NCBI GenBank assembly: GCA_900661335.1
Contig: CAACVY010000026.1
Span: 1 to 36,720 of the forward strand
Length of the DNA: 36,720 nucleotides
Direction of reading: 5' to 3'
Source: an uncultured bacterium
GTDB lineage: Bacteria; Verrucomicrobiota; Kiritimatiellia; PWTM01
The position numbers and the translations under genes were made by a program. The notes beneath the pieces are model-generated. The model did not search any database. It saw only the letters and a list, made by a program, of their open reading frames with translations, and was not told the origin of the DNA. Each line of letters opens with the position of its first letter. Within the stretch, counting starts at the first letter, position 1. This document shows, one piece after another, positions 9,749 to 18,743 of this stretch.

Positions 9749-11388
9749 GAATTCTCCACGCGTGCCTAATCGCTGCAGTCTTCGCTGGCACGAGTGGACG
9801 AACTCTTCCATGTGCGGCGCGTGAGGTTCCCCTCGTTATCCTTCATACCACCGACCTTCACGGGCGGTTGATCAATCAGGTGCCTGAACCGGGTTCGTCG
9901 CCGATATCCGGCCTGGCCCGCATCGCCACACTGATTCGCCAGATCCGCTCCGAACAACCCAACACCATCTATGTCGATTGCGGCGACACAATTCAGGGCA
10001 CGCCAGAAAGCTTGGCCACTGGCGGACAACTCATGGTCTCCGCCCTCGAACAATTGCGCTGCGACGCATGGGTCTTGGGCAACCACGAGTTCGATTGGGG
10101 GTGGTCGGTGATCGAAAACCTTTTACTGCGAACGCGGCTCGACGTTTTGGGCGGGAACCTCGAATGGCGGGACCGTCCTGACGTCGCACGGCGCATCCGG
10201 AGTTGGGTGGTGCGAGATGTGGATGGCGTTCGCATCGGCATCGTCGGCACCACGCACCCGACCACGCCTCGTTGGATCGTGCCCGAGCTTCTGGGGCCAA
10301 TCCGAATCCGGCCGCCCGAAGACGCCATCACCGGGGCGCTCCTCGAACTCCGCAAGTTGCAAGTCGATGTGCGCGTTCTTGCTATCCATGAAGGGCTGCG
10401 GCCGGGCCGTGACGATCCCTCGCCGGGCGCCATGGCGCTGGGGGCACGGTTCCCGGAGTTCGACGTCGTCCTCGGAGCCCATACGCACGAACCTGTGGAA
10501 TCGCTGGAACTTCCTGGCGGTGCACTGTACACGCAGGCGGGCTGGCACGGCCAATGGCTGGGACGGGTGGACCTTGTGTACGACACCGTCCAGCGCAAGA
10601 CGATTCGGAAATCCGCTCGGCTGCTGGCCGTGACCAACGGCGTGCCTCCCGATGAGGAACTTTTGCGCGCCGCGGAGCCTGCCCTGTCCAACGCAGCGCG
10701 TGCACTCACTACGCTGCTGGCACGCGTGACCAGCCCGTTGGAAGTTTTTCCGACGTTCCCAGGCGATGAGCCATCCGCGCGCCTGATCCGCGCGGCCATC
10801 CAGCAGGCCACCCACGCCGAGGTGGTTCTCCATGGCCCACTTTCCGATGTTCCGGTGCCAGCAACGGCCATTACCCGATACGACCTGTGGCAATTGGTTC
10901 CCTTCGAAAATCGAATCGTTTTGGTCCGTCTGACGGCAGGCGAAATCCGGCAAATTCTGGAAGAAATATTTGCCCAACCACCGTCGCGCGCCCGCGTCGG
11001 CGTCACGGGACTTACTATCGAATTGAATCCGAACGCCGAGCCGGGAGCTCGCGTGGACCGGATTCTCGACCGTGATGGACGGCCCCCGCATCCACGCCGG
11101 AGATTTCTAACAGCGCTGAACAGCTATATGGCCGCGTCCGCAGGTGGGCGGCTACGCGAACTGGCTCGAATTACTCGCCAACCCGAAGCGGTGTTTCACC
11201 TGACCGACATTGAAACCCGTGGCGCCCTCGAACAGTGGCTCCGATCACGGCACACAATTGGACCAAACGACCTGCCCGAGCCTGGCTATCGAGCGGCCGG
11301 TCGCGCTGTGCCTCAACCGGTTCCTACCACGTCCTCGCCAAACAACAACTCCTCGGGGCCCCGAACGCGCTCTCAGAACCCGTTCTAG
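9745..11388 (+). CDS. exported 5'-nucleotidase / UshA-type metallophosphoesterase
   Basis: A 547-residue protein with a hydrophobic signal peptide (about residues 1-25, ending near PCAA) and the two-domain plan of the UshA/CpdB family. The N-terminal calcineurin-like domain holds the metal motifs [29 protein letters not shown] and GAHTHEP. The C-terminal 5'-nucleotidase domain includes [19 protein letters not shown] and contains the substrate pocket in relatives. It probably hydrolyses nucleotides, cyclic nucleotides or sugar-nucleotides in the periplasm for phosphate or nucleoside salvage. The ATG at 9745 is coupled to clpX through ATGA. The Pro/Ser/Asn-rich tail after residue 520 looks disordered. 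Exact substrate unknown. Ends with TAG. Confidence 0.88.
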   Translation: MRILHACLIAAVFAGTSGRTLPCAAREVPLVILHTTDLHGRLINQVPEPGSSPISGLARIATLIRQIRSEQPNTIYVDCGDTIQGTPESLATGGQLMVSALEQLRCDAWVLGNHEFDWGWSVIENLLLRTRLDVLGGNLEWRDRPDVARRIRSWVVRDVDGVRIGIVGTTHPTTPRWIVPELLGPIRIRPPEDAITGALLELRKLQVDVRVLAIHEGLRPGRDDPSPGAMALGARFPEFDVVLGAHTHEPVESLELPGGALYTQAGWHGQWLGRVDLVYDTVQRKTIRKSARLLAVTNGVPPDEELLRAAEPALSNAARALTTLLARVTSPLEVFPTFPGDEPSARLIRAAIQQATHAEVVLHGPLSDVPVPATAITRYDLWQLVPFENRIVLVRLTAGEIRQILEEIFAQPPSRARVGVTGLTIELNPNAEPGARVDRILDRDGRPPHPRRRFLTALNSYMAASAGGRLRELARITRQPEAVFHLTDIETRGALEQWLRSRHTIGPNDLPEPGYRAAGRAVPQPVPTTSSPNNNSSGPRTRSQNPF

Positions 11389-11444
11389 AAACCGTATCCG
11401 ACGGCGATTCGCTCGATGCCAAAGGAACGCGCGCTTCTCACCCT

Positions 11445-12002
11445 TCACGGGCGGGTTTGGGCTTGCAGTTTGCGGACCAGCTCGACCAAGTCCTCGCCGT
11501 GCGTGTCCACTGAGACTTGATCCACCACATGGACCACGCGACCGTCCGGCGAAATCACGAATGTCCGGCGCGACGCATACGCTTTCAACGGCGCCAACAC
11601 TCCGAACGCGGCCGAGACTTTCTTTTCGTCGTCCGCGATCAAGTCGTACGGGAGTTGATATTTCTCCTTGAATTTCTGCTGGGTTTCCAGCTTATCCACG
11701 CTCACACCGAGAACAGTCACACCCAAGTCGGCCAGCTTGGAGTACGCGTCGCGCAATGAGCACGACTCCTTCGTGCATCCCGGGGTGAACGCTTTGGGAT
11801 AGAAAAACACTACCACCCAACGGCCCTTGAGGTCCTCGGACCGGATCGGTCCCCGTGTGCTTTGCGCTTCGAACGACGGCAACGGGTCCCCTACTCCGAT
11901 GGCCTGGGCCACGGCGGCCACCATCATGGAACCGGCCACCGCGGCGCTAGCCCGACGACGCGCGGTGGTCCGCTTGGCTTTAGTGTTCTTTGGCTGTCTC
12001 AT
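11445..12002 (-). CDS. peroxiredoxin, PrxQ/Bcp type, with export-like N-terminus
   Basis: Thiol peroxidase of the PrxQ/Bcp subfamily, which reduces H2O2 and organic peroxides. The peroxidatic Cys76 is in FTPGCTKESC and a resolving Cys81 lies five residues later, the atypical 2-Cys arrangement. The 185-residue length exceeds the usual 150 because of an extra N-terminus: a highly basic stretch (residues 5-17, including RRR) followed by a hydrophobic Ala/Val segment (18-36), which looks like a signal peptide or membrane anchor, suggesting an envelope location. The start at 12002 follows GAGGTGAACG, a strong ribosome site. It lies 51 bases downstream of the alcohol dehydrogenase gene and may be co-transcribed. 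Confidence 0.9.
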   Translation of the reverse strand: MRQPKNTKAKRTTARRRASAAVAGSMMVAAVAQAIGVGDPLPSFEAQSTRGPIRSEDLKGRWVVVFFYPKAFTPGCTKESCSLRDAYSKLADLGVTVLGVSVDKLETQQKFKEKYQLPYDLIADDEKKVSAAFGVLAPLKAYASRRTFVISPDGRVVHVVDQVSVDTHGEDLVELVRKLQAQTRP

Positions 12003-12053
12003 CGTTCACCTCATATTGGTTTTCACGTCACACTACGCCAAGATTGCGGACCG

Positions 12054-13277
12054 TCAAGGAGCCTTTCTGCACAGCCGCTGCAAAAACCTTGCGACCTCGC
12101 GCGGCGTCATTACCACGGGATTCCCGCGCATGCTGTTCCCCATCGAGCCCACCGCGATTTCTTCGATTTCCGCGTCCGTCAATCCCAGCGAAGATAAATC
12201 CGCCGGCACGTCCAATGCTGCGTACCAACGGTCCAGCTCCTCCAACCCGCGGTCGACCACTCCAGGCTTCGGTTCATCCTCGCCAAGAAACGCGGCCAGG
12301 ACGCGCGCCAATGGTTGTTCCGCCGCGTCGCGGTTCACCCGAAGCACATGAGGGAGCAGTACCCCGCAAATCCAGCCGTGCGGCAACGGCCGAACTGCCC
12401 CCAGCGCAGACGCGATTCCGTGCGCCATACCTAATCCTGCGTTGGCCAGCCCCAAACCGCTCACCGAGGCGGCCATGGACATCGCGGACCGCGCGGGACG
12501 ATTCGTCGGCTCCATGATCGCACGAGGCAATGCCCACCGCACATGTCGCAAAGCTTTCAAGCAAGCCTCCGTGGTCTCGGGGCGCGCGAATTTTGAAATG
12601 CAGACTTCGATCAGTTGTGTCAGGGCATCCAGACCTGACGCCAGCGTAACGTTGGCGGGAGCTGACATCGTTAGATCGGGATCCACCAAGGCCATAGTCG
12701 GCATCAACCGGTCGTCTCGCAAGCTTCGCTTCAGCTTACGGGCTGGGATTCCGATCACCGCGTTGCGGGTCATCTCCGAGCCCGTGCCGCCCGTGGTCGG
12801 GATTGCAAACTGCGGAGCCGGGGCGCACTCCAACTGGCGCGTTCGCTCGCCGCCTTCGAGGTATTCGTCGATGGTCCCGCTGTTGGTCAACAGTGCCGCA
12901 ATGGCCTTAGCAGTGTCGAGAGAACTTCCTCCGCCAATTCCAACCACGGTATGCGGACGCACCCGCCGCGCCAACGTGACCCCCGCCTGGACCGACTCGC
13001 ACGTTGGCTCGCCCCGAACCTCCACGTAGTGGATCGAGGGGACGTCGTGCCGGCAAAACTGCTCTTCCAACGAGAGCCGGCGCTGACGATCGCGAACGAA
13101 CCGGCCACCCACCACCAAAATGGGCCCGGAGGCCGTCGCCGACGCGACATAGCGTCCCAAGCAAGAGAACGCCCCGTTCGCGAAAACCACCGACGCCGGA
13201 AGACGCAACCCTGCACCACGCGCACGATCGAGGATTTCCTCCATCTCCCGAACCACGACGCTCTCATCCACAATCAT
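12054..13277 (-). CDS. iron-containing alcohol dehydrogenase family protein
   Basis: A 407-residue group III (iron-type) alcohol dehydrogenase. GIGGGSSLDTAKAIAALL binds NAD(P), PTTGGTGSEMTRNAV is the family signature, and metal ligands come from SGLDALTQLIE, MAHGIASAL and LPHGWICGVLLPH. In the common motif DALTH the His is a ligand; here it is Gln (DALTQ), a variant that I recall from one subgroup. Substrate unknown; FucO-like lactaldehyde reduction is possible but unproven. The ATG at 13277 follows a near-perfect GGAGGTG ribosome site, so the frame that stays open another 162 bases upstream is not coding. The peroxiredoxin gene follows it. Confidence 0.92.
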   Translation of the reverse strand: MIVDESVVVREMEEILDRARGAGLRLPASVVFANGAFSCLGRYVASATASGPILVVGGRFVRDRQRRLSLEEQFCRHDVPSIHYVEVRGEPTCESVQAGVTLARRVRPHTVVGIGGGSSLDTAKAIAALLTNSGTIDEYLEGGERTRQLECAPAPQFAIPTTGGTGSEMTRNAVIGIPARKLKRSLRDDRLMPTMALVDPDLTMSAPANVTLASGLDALTQLIEVCISKFARPETTEACLKALRHVRWALPRAIMEPTNRPARSAMSMAASVSGLGLANAGLGMAHGIASALGAVRPLPHGWICGVLLPHVLRVNRDAAEQPLARVLAAFLGEDEPKPGVVDRGLEELDRWYAALDVPADLSSLGLTDAEIEEIAVGSMGNSMRGNPVVMTPREVARFLQRLCRKAP

Positions 13278-13655
13278 GGTGCACCTCCGATGCCATCCTA
13301 ATCGTCCCGACGTTTCCGAACAAGGAGCCCGCCGTCTGGGCATGGATCCTCTTTGCGTTCGTGGACCCGCTGCGTGCGGGCCAAGAGGATACTTCTGGGG
13401 CAGCGCCGCGGTGTCTCCATCCACCCGACGAACGTTCAACCCGGTTCTTCAGGTCCCAACGTGGAACCCCTGAGGGCTGCCGCAGCGTTGCCTATGCAAA
13501 CGCAGTGCTGACGAAACGCGTCGAACTCGAACGCTCGACAAGTCCTCCCCAGGGCCGAACCACCCATGGATCCGAGCAGACTCGATCCGAGCATAATCCG
13601 ACGCCCACAAACCCGCGTAGGAGTACGACTCTCTGGTGCTGACCAGCCGGTGCGA
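13278..13655. other. intergenic region, no gene seen
   Basis: A 378-base stretch between the ends of the coiled-coil cassette and the start of the alcohol dehydrogenase gene, both read leftward. Apart from the GGAGGTG ribosome site at its left edge I see no convincing gene, tRNA or terminator. It should hold the dehydrogenase promoter, but no strong -35/-10 pair stands out. Open frames across it show no family features. Confidence 0.5.
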
Positions 13656-14432
13656 TTACTGCCTCCGGGGCGAGTCAGCTTCCGGCCCTGCTTCGGGCTC
13701 CGCACTCTTGGCATCTCGAGCGCGCAGAGCTTTGAGTAGCCGCTCGTTGTCTCGTCGCAGTTCCGCGCATCGGCGCTCCAATTCGGCTCGTTGTTCTTCG
13801 ATTACGCTGAGCGTGGTCTGCAGCGTCTTCCTTTCATCTTCGAACTGACGCGTCAATGCTCGGATTCGATCCTCCACGGCCGCCGCAACTTCCCCCGTGG
13901 TCGGGCTCGGCACGTCTCCGCGCCGAAGCGCCTCGAGTTGTGCCCGAAGCTCCAGACACTCCTGAGTTCGTTTTTCCAACGCGGCGACCAGATCGCGCCG
14001 ATCCGCCGGCACGAGATTCACCGCCGGCTCAGACAAACGTGCCAGGCGGTTCGTGGCGTCGGCCCATTTCCGTTCGAGCTCGCGTGCATAACTTTCTTGC
14101 TCGCGCAATGCCCGGGCCAGCTCGTCACGCTCACGCTCGATCTCCGCCGCCGTTTGCGTTACTGCCGCCAGCCGTTGACTCACCTGGTCCAGCCGCTGGG
14201 CCAGCGACTGGTTCTCCGACTTCAATCGAGCATTTTCGCGTTCCAACTCGTACACGAGCGCACGCAATGCACGAAGGGATTCCTGCAACGCAGCCCTCGT
14301 ACGTGCCTCCTCTCCGGTGGCAGCATCCTGCGGCGCCGGCGAAAATTCTTCCGAGGGTAGGATCTCTTGGCCACGCACACCCACCACGGCCAACGCCCAC
14401 AACCCGACGACTGCGATCACGGCGCTCTTCAT
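13656..14432 (-). CDS. exported coiled-coil protein (third of cassette)
   Basis: A 258-residue protein with a signal peptide (MKSAVIAVVGLWALAVVGVRG) and then an almost continuous heptad-rich helix from about residue 45 to 235 made mostly of Glu, Arg, Leu, Ala and Gln, with one short break around residues 125-170. It ends in a Pro/Glu/Ser tail. There is no enzyme motif. It probably acts as a structural or scaffold protein in the periplasm or envelope. The ATG at 14432 overlaps the stop of the preceding gene (ATGA on the - strand), so expression is coupled to the two coiled-coil/TPR genes upstream. Unlike those it has no TPR tail. Function unknown. Confidence 0.8.
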   Translation of the reverse strand: MKSAVIAVVGLWALAVVGVRGQEILPSEEFSPAPQDAATGEEARTRAALQESLRALRALVYELERENARLKSENQSLAQRLDQVSQRLAAVTQTAAEIERERDELARALREQESYARELERKWADATNRLARLSEPAVNLVPADRRDLVAALEKRTQECLELRAQLEALRRGDVPSPTTGEVAAAVEDRIRALTRQFEDERKTLQTTLSVIEEQRAELERRCAELRRDNERLLKALRARDAKSAEPEAGPEADSPRRQ

Positions 14433-16474
14433 GGCTGCGAAAGTCCCAGGCGCTGCTCGAGGTTCGGGTCCGGCGCTTCGCCCAGCTCTCGGGCCTTGAG
14501 GTAGAGCGTGCGCGCTTCCTCTACGGGTGGGTTCCGGGTCGCCATCAGCAACGCCGCCAGGTTGAAGTGGGCGGGCCCGTCGTTCGGCAGCAATTCGATC
14601 ACCCGACGATACTCCGCGATGGCGTCTTCGATCCGTCCGAGCTTGTACCATGCGATCGCGAGGTCACGATGGTACATCGAGTTCTCTGGATCGAGTTCTG
14701 CCGCGCGTTGGAATGCCCGCGCCGCCGCGCGCCGATTGTTCTGGCGAGCCTCAATCAGCCCCAACAAATGCTGGGCCGGCGCCGAGGTCGGCACCAACGC
14801 CACCAGACGCTCCGCCGCCGCGCGCGCGGTCTGCACACGGCCCTGCATCAGACTCGCGCGTGAATAGCCCAAGAGCGCACGTGGATTGGTAGGATCGGTG
14901 TCCAAAATTCGACCGAACAACTCCACAGCTCGATCCACCTGGTTGGAGGCCAAGGCGACCTCGGCGGCCCCGAGCGTTGGAGCTTCCTCGGCGGCGGGCC
15001 CCGGGCTGGCACGGGCCGGCTGAGCCACCCCCTCCGCCGTCACCGAAAGCGCGTTTGTGGAAACCCCGACGGAAGCTGTCGAAACGACCGACTGCTCACG
15101 CCGCGCAAGCTCGATCTGTGCCCGGTCACGCTCGGACTGCACACGCATGAGCTCCCGGCGAAGCACAACGAGTTGGTCCTGCGCTTCCCGCGCCTCGCGG
15201 TCTCGAAGTTCGAGCTTGGCCGCCAACGCTTGGCATTGAGCCTCGAGCCGTCGGATCCGTTCCGCCGCGGCTTGTGCGTCACGCTCCGCGACGGACGCAA
15301 GGTCGGCCGGCTCTCCCAAGGGCTTGGCATGGGCCACGGATAGCTGCCGTTTCAGTTCCGCGTTTTCCTCCGCCAAACGGTCGCGTTCTTCCTTCACCTT
15401 AGCAAGCTCTTGGCTCGTCCGTTGGAGTTCCTCGCGACTCGGCATCGCCTCTTTCAAGGCTCGGCCTAACTCGCGGAGTTTCGCCCGATCATCGGTTCGT
15501 TCCGATTCCAGCGCCGCCAACTTCGCTTGAAGTTGCTCGACTTGTGCGGCCAACTGGTCTCGTTCCCGAAGAACCCGTTCAGGATCTCCCGCTGCTTTTC
15601 CCGCCCCCGCGGGCTCTGCCGAACGGGCCGCTGTCTGTTCTGCCGCGGCCAATCGTTCCGTGGCCAAATGAAGCTGGGCAGCCAGCGACTCCGCGCGCGC
15701 TTCGGCGAGGCGCACGGCCGTTCGATGCGCGTCCAGTTGCTGTCTCAACTGCGCAACCTCGTCTTCTCGAGCTTGCAGAACCTGCCGAGCTTCCGCCTCG
15801 CCCGCACGTGCTTGCTTGAGCGCGTCGCTAATCTCTTGAACCTGCGCTCGAAGTTGATCGCGTTCGCTCTCCACCTGCTGCAAGCGGCGCTGAAGTTTTT
15901 CGGGCTGGTCCGATGACTCCAACTCGCGCATGCGGCGTTCCAATTCTTGGACCCGCCGTATAGCCTCGTCGCGAGCCTGCTGAGCCGTCCGCGCGTCTTG
16001 TTCCCATCGCCTCGCCTGGTTGGCCAACTCGTCACGCTCGGCCTTTAGCTGATTTCGCTCGGCACTCAATGCCTGTCGCTCTTCGGTCAATTGTCGAACG
16101 GCCTCTTGTAGCTGACCAAGGCGATCCGTCTCTTTGGGGGCGGGTGAGGATGCGTCCACGCCATGTTCCAATAGCTCCTGCACCCGACGGCGGCAGTACT
16201 CCAACCGGTACTCTAGGACCGCGGGCTTGTAGTTCGGTCGTTCCCGACGAAGGCGCTCGAACAATCGTATGGCCTCATGGTACAATCGTACTGCTTCTGT
16301 GACTTGGCCCGCTTCTCGCGCTCGATCTGCGCGGATCATCTCGGCGTACGCATCCCGCTCCGGCCACTCCTCTGCCCACACCCCAACTGCGACCCCGCAC
16401 GCCAATACCCAGAGGCTCAGCGGACGCCCAGCACGAGCCAACCATCCGAGTCTACGGTTACGGTTGAATCCCAT
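14429..16474 (-). CDS. exported coiled-coil plus TPR protein (second of cassette)
   Basis: A protein of 681 residues. A basic start and hydrophobic segment (RPLSLWVLACGVAVGVWAEE) form a signal peptide. A short helical repeat-like section follows, with EAVRLYHEAIRLFERL. A very long coiled coil (about residues 115-470) comes next, then an Ala/Pro linker and four or so TPR units in the last 170 residues. The last 45 residues closely match those of the next gene upstream, both ending in a LEQR-G motif. Start choice is open: ATG 16474 (GGAG upstream, better signal peptide) or ATG 16495 (GGGAG upstream). Both overlap the end of the upstream gene. Function unknown; likely envelope scaffold. Confidence 0.85.
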   Translation of the reverse strand: MGFNRNRRLGWLARAGRPLSLWVLACGVAVGVWAEEWPERDAYAEMIRADRAREAGQVTEAVRLYHEAIRLFERLRRERPNYKPAVLEYRLEYCRRRVQELLEHGVDASSPAPKETDRLGQLQEAVRQLTEERQALSAERNQLKAERDELANQARRWEQDARTAQQARDEAIRRVQELERRMRELESSDQPEKLQRRLQQVESERDQLRAQVQEISDALKQARAGEAEARQVLQAREDEVAQLRQQLDAHRTAVRLAEARAESLAAQLHLATERLAAAEQTAARSAEPAGAGKAAGDPERVLRERDQLAAQVEQLQAKLAALESERTDDRAKLRELGRALKEAMPSREELQRTSQELAKVKEERDRLAEENAELKRQLSVAHAKPLGEPADLASVAERDAQAAAERIRRLEAQCQALAAKLELRDREAREAQDQLVVLRRELMRVQSERDRAQIELARREQSVVSTASVGVSTNALSVTAEGVAQPARASPGPAAEEAPTLGAAEVALASNQVDRAVELFGRILDTDPTNPRALLGYSRASLMQGRVQTARAAAERLVALVPTSAPAQHLLGLIEARQNNRRAAARAFQRAAELDPENSMYHRDLAIAWYKLGRIEDAIAEYRRVIELLPNDGPAHFNLAALLMATRNPPVEEARTLYLKARELGEAPDPNLEQRLGLSQP

Positions 16475-17906
16475 AGCGTTGCTCCAGTCGTTCATCCCGC
16501 GGTTCTCCCAGTTCTACAGCCTTTCGGTAACATCGTGCAGCGCGCTCGATATTGGGCGGATCCTGTTTCAGCCAGCTCACGGCGGCGTTGAACCAGGATA
16601 CGCCATCCTGGGGATCGGCCGCGCCGACTCGCTCGAACAACTCCGCTGCTTCGCGGTATCGTAGCGTTTCGAAGTTGAGGCGAGCCAACTCGCGCAATAC
16701 CGAAACTTTGTCGGGCTGCAGTTCCCGAGCACGCTCCAAAAACTGCCGCGCTTCGGCCCTTCGGCCCGCCCGCAATGCCACCCGTCCCGCCAAGAGCAAC
16801 CGCTGGGGCTGATCCGGCGATTTCTCCAGCAGCGCCAACGCCCGCCGCCATGCTCCCTCGGTGTCCCCCAGCTCCAATTCCGCCTCGACGAGCCCTACGC
16901 ACGCCACCGGATCGTCGGGCACCTGCCGTAGAACTTCTAAGTACAACTCTCGGGCGCGTGCCCACCGTTCTTCAGACACCGCACGCGCCGCCTCGGCAAG
17001 GAGCTGCTCGATCGTGAGCTCGGCCGACGCCACGGTTCCCGTCGAGGCCGCCGCAGAGGCCAACAGCCGCTCCAACACTGGCTCCGGAGCCGGCGGCGGG
17101 CCTTCGACCATTCGCATCGCAGGAGGCTCAATGGAATGAGAAGATATGTCCTCGCTCACTTTTGTATCCGCTGCCGTGCCGGCCGTTGGCACTGTCGCCT
17201 CTGGTGGGCCCGCCAAGGGTACGCGACGCTCCGCCACCGATCTTTCTGGTGAGGGAGACGTCTCCGGCCGCACGCGGGCGACGGCCGTCGCGTCGCTGCT
17301 TCGTCCCGTCGCCGAGATCGTCGCAGACGTCACCGCACTCGAGGTTGTTGCAATTCGTGTCCGAAGTTCCTCCAAAGTGGCCTGGAGGCGGGTTCGCTCC
17401 TCGACTGCGGCGTCCGCGCGGGCTCGCTCTCGCTGCAATGCCGCCTCCAATTCTTCCTTCTCGCGGGTCAGCTGTCGGATTTGATGGTCCGCTGTGGCCA
17501 TTTGCTCTTCCAACCGGTCCACAAGGCGTAAGTTTTCTTGATACCGTACGCGAAGGTCATCCAGATCCGCCGTCAGACGTGTCAACCTCAGCTGGAGTTG
17601 TGTGTTGTCTTCCATCAACGACGCGATTTTCGATTCCAACTCACGCTGGCGCCGTTCCGCGGCTTGCCGAGCCGTCTCTGAGCGCCGGAGCCGGCGGGAC
17701 ATTTCCTCGTGCCGGAGACGAAGCTGATCGTAGCTCTCTCGGATTTTCTGGACCGCCGCCTCGACTTCTCGAAGAAACCCCTCGTCGCGATCCACCACAT
17801 TCGTCGCGGATTCCGCCTCTAAGGCCGGAGCCGCGCCGATATCGGCGCGAACCCACACCGGGATAGATACCCCGACGGCCATGCAGAACCGGATCGCGGT
17901 CTTCAT
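16458..17906 (-). CDS. exported coiled-coil plus TPR protein (first of cassette)
   Basis: A 482-residue protein, the first gene of the leftward cassette. It has a signal peptide (residues 1-21, ending near VRA), a coiled coil at about residues 40-190, a Ser/Thr/Pro/Ala-rich low-complexity linker (190-300) and a TPR region to the end. The closing stretch KAVELGEPRDERLEQRYG pairs with KARELGEAPDPNLEQRLG of the second gene, which shows that the two arose by duplication. No catalytic motif. TPR plus coiled coil points to assembly or docking of an envelope complex. Its start lies only 42 bases from the divergent methyltransferase gene, so the promoters must be packed together. Family not recognised by name. 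Confidence 0.85.
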   Translation of the reverse strand: MKTAIRFCMAVGVSIPVWVRADIGAAPALEAESATNVVDRDEGFLREVEAAVQKIRESYDQLRLRHEEMSRRLRRSETARQAAERRQRELESKIASLMEDNTQLQLRLTRLTADLDDLRVRYQENLRLVDRLEEQMATADHQIRQLTREKEELEAALQRERARADAAVEERTRLQATLEELRTRIATTSSAVTSATISATGRSSDATAVARVRPETSPSPERSVAERRVPLAGPPEATVPTAGTAADTKVSEDISSHSIEPPAMRMVEGPPPAPEPVLERLLASAAASTGTVASAELTIEQLLAEAARAVSEERWARARELYLEVLRQVPDDPVACVGLVEAELELGDTEGAWRRALALLEKSPDQPQRLLLAGRVALRAGRRAEARQFLERARELQPDKVSVLRELARLNFETLRYREAAELFERVGAADPQDGVSWFNAAVSWLKQDPPNIERAARCYRKAVELGEPRDERLEQRYGIQP

Positions 17907-17948
17907 TCAGCTTTTCCCGCCTCGGCTCCGATGCTATAGGAAACCCCC

Positions 17949-18743
17949 ATGCAAGTTCAACGCGAACCGAGTTCAAGCGGCCCCACCGAAATTCTGTACG
18001 GGCGACAGGTCTTGCTCGAAGTGCTGCGGGCGGGGCGGCGATCCGTGTCTCGTCTTTTGATCGCGGCCGGCCTCGAGCCAAGTCCCGCGTTGCGCCAGCT
18101 CCTTCGCCAAGCCCGTGCGGTGGGCGTTCCGATCGAATCGCGGCCGCGCTCGGAATTGGATCGGCGAACCGCGAGTGCCCATCACCAAGGTGTCGTGATG
18201 GAAGTATCGCCCTTCGGGTACACCGACTTTGAGGAACTCTTGGACTCATCGTTGCGGGCTCCCGAACCGCCGTTTTTGCTAGTACTCGACCATGTACACG
18301 ACCCTCAGAACGTGGGGTCCATGATGCGGTCAGCCGAAGTGGCCGGTGTCCACGGAGTCATCTTGGCGCGCGACAACGCTTGTGGAATCACTCCGGCCGT
18401 GGTCCGGGCTTCGTCCGGCGCAGTCGAGTACCTGAACGTCGCACGCGTGGCCAACATCGCCGACACCGTCCGACGCTTGCAACAGCACGGAATCCAATGC
18501 CTTGCGCTTGAAGCGCTGCCGGATGCACGTCCCCTGGCCAGCTGCCGGCTCACCGGCGGGGTCGCTTTGGTCGTCGGGAACGAAGGTGAAGGCGTTCGCC
18601 CGCGCGTCCGGAAAACCTGTGACGAGGTGGTGAGGTTGCCGGTCTGCGGTCGGATCGGATCGCTCAATGCAGCGGTGGCGGCAGCAGTGGCGATGTTCGA
18701 GGTCCGCCGTCAACGGGATGCAGGAAGGCCAACCACCCCATGA
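17949..18743 (+). CDS. 23S rRNA/tRNA 2'-O-methyltransferase, SpoU (TrmH/RlmB) family
   Basis: A 264-residue SPOUT methyltransferase that transfers methyl from SAM to a ribose 2'-OH, most likely of 23S rRNA. An N-terminal substrate-binding domain (ILYGRQVLLEVLRAGRRSV) is followed by the catalytic knot: motif 1 HDPQNVGSMMRSAEVAGVHG with its catalytic Arg, motif 2 VVGNEGEGVRPRV and motif 3 LPVCGRIGSLNAAVAAAVAM. This domain plan is that of RlmB (Gm2251) but the exact target base is inferred. It is divergent from the coiled-coil cassette and overlaps the small downstream gene by ATGA (18740-18743). Confidence 0.92.
   Translation: MQVQREPSSSGPTEILYGRQVLLEVLRAGRRSVSRLLIAAGLEPSPALRQLLRQARAVGVPIESRPRSELDRRTASAHHQGVVMEVSPFGYTDFEELLDSSLRAPEPPFLLVLDHVHDPQNVGSMMRSAEVAGVHGVILARDNACGITPAVVRASSGAVEYLNVARVANIADTVRRLQQHGIQCLALEALPDARPLASCRLTGGVALVVGNEGEGVRPRVRKTCDEVVRLPVCGRIGSLNAAVAAAVAMFEVRRQRDAGRPTTP

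Noticed and set aside
9993-11091. Long antisense open frames (up to 337 codons) opposite the nucleotidase gene
   Set aside because: They mirror the high GC third positions of the real gene; no ribosome sites and no family motifs.
13278-13439. 54-codon upstream extension of the alcohol dehydrogenase
   Set aside because: The residues are not conserved-looking and a strong GGAGGTG site stands right before the ATG at 13277.
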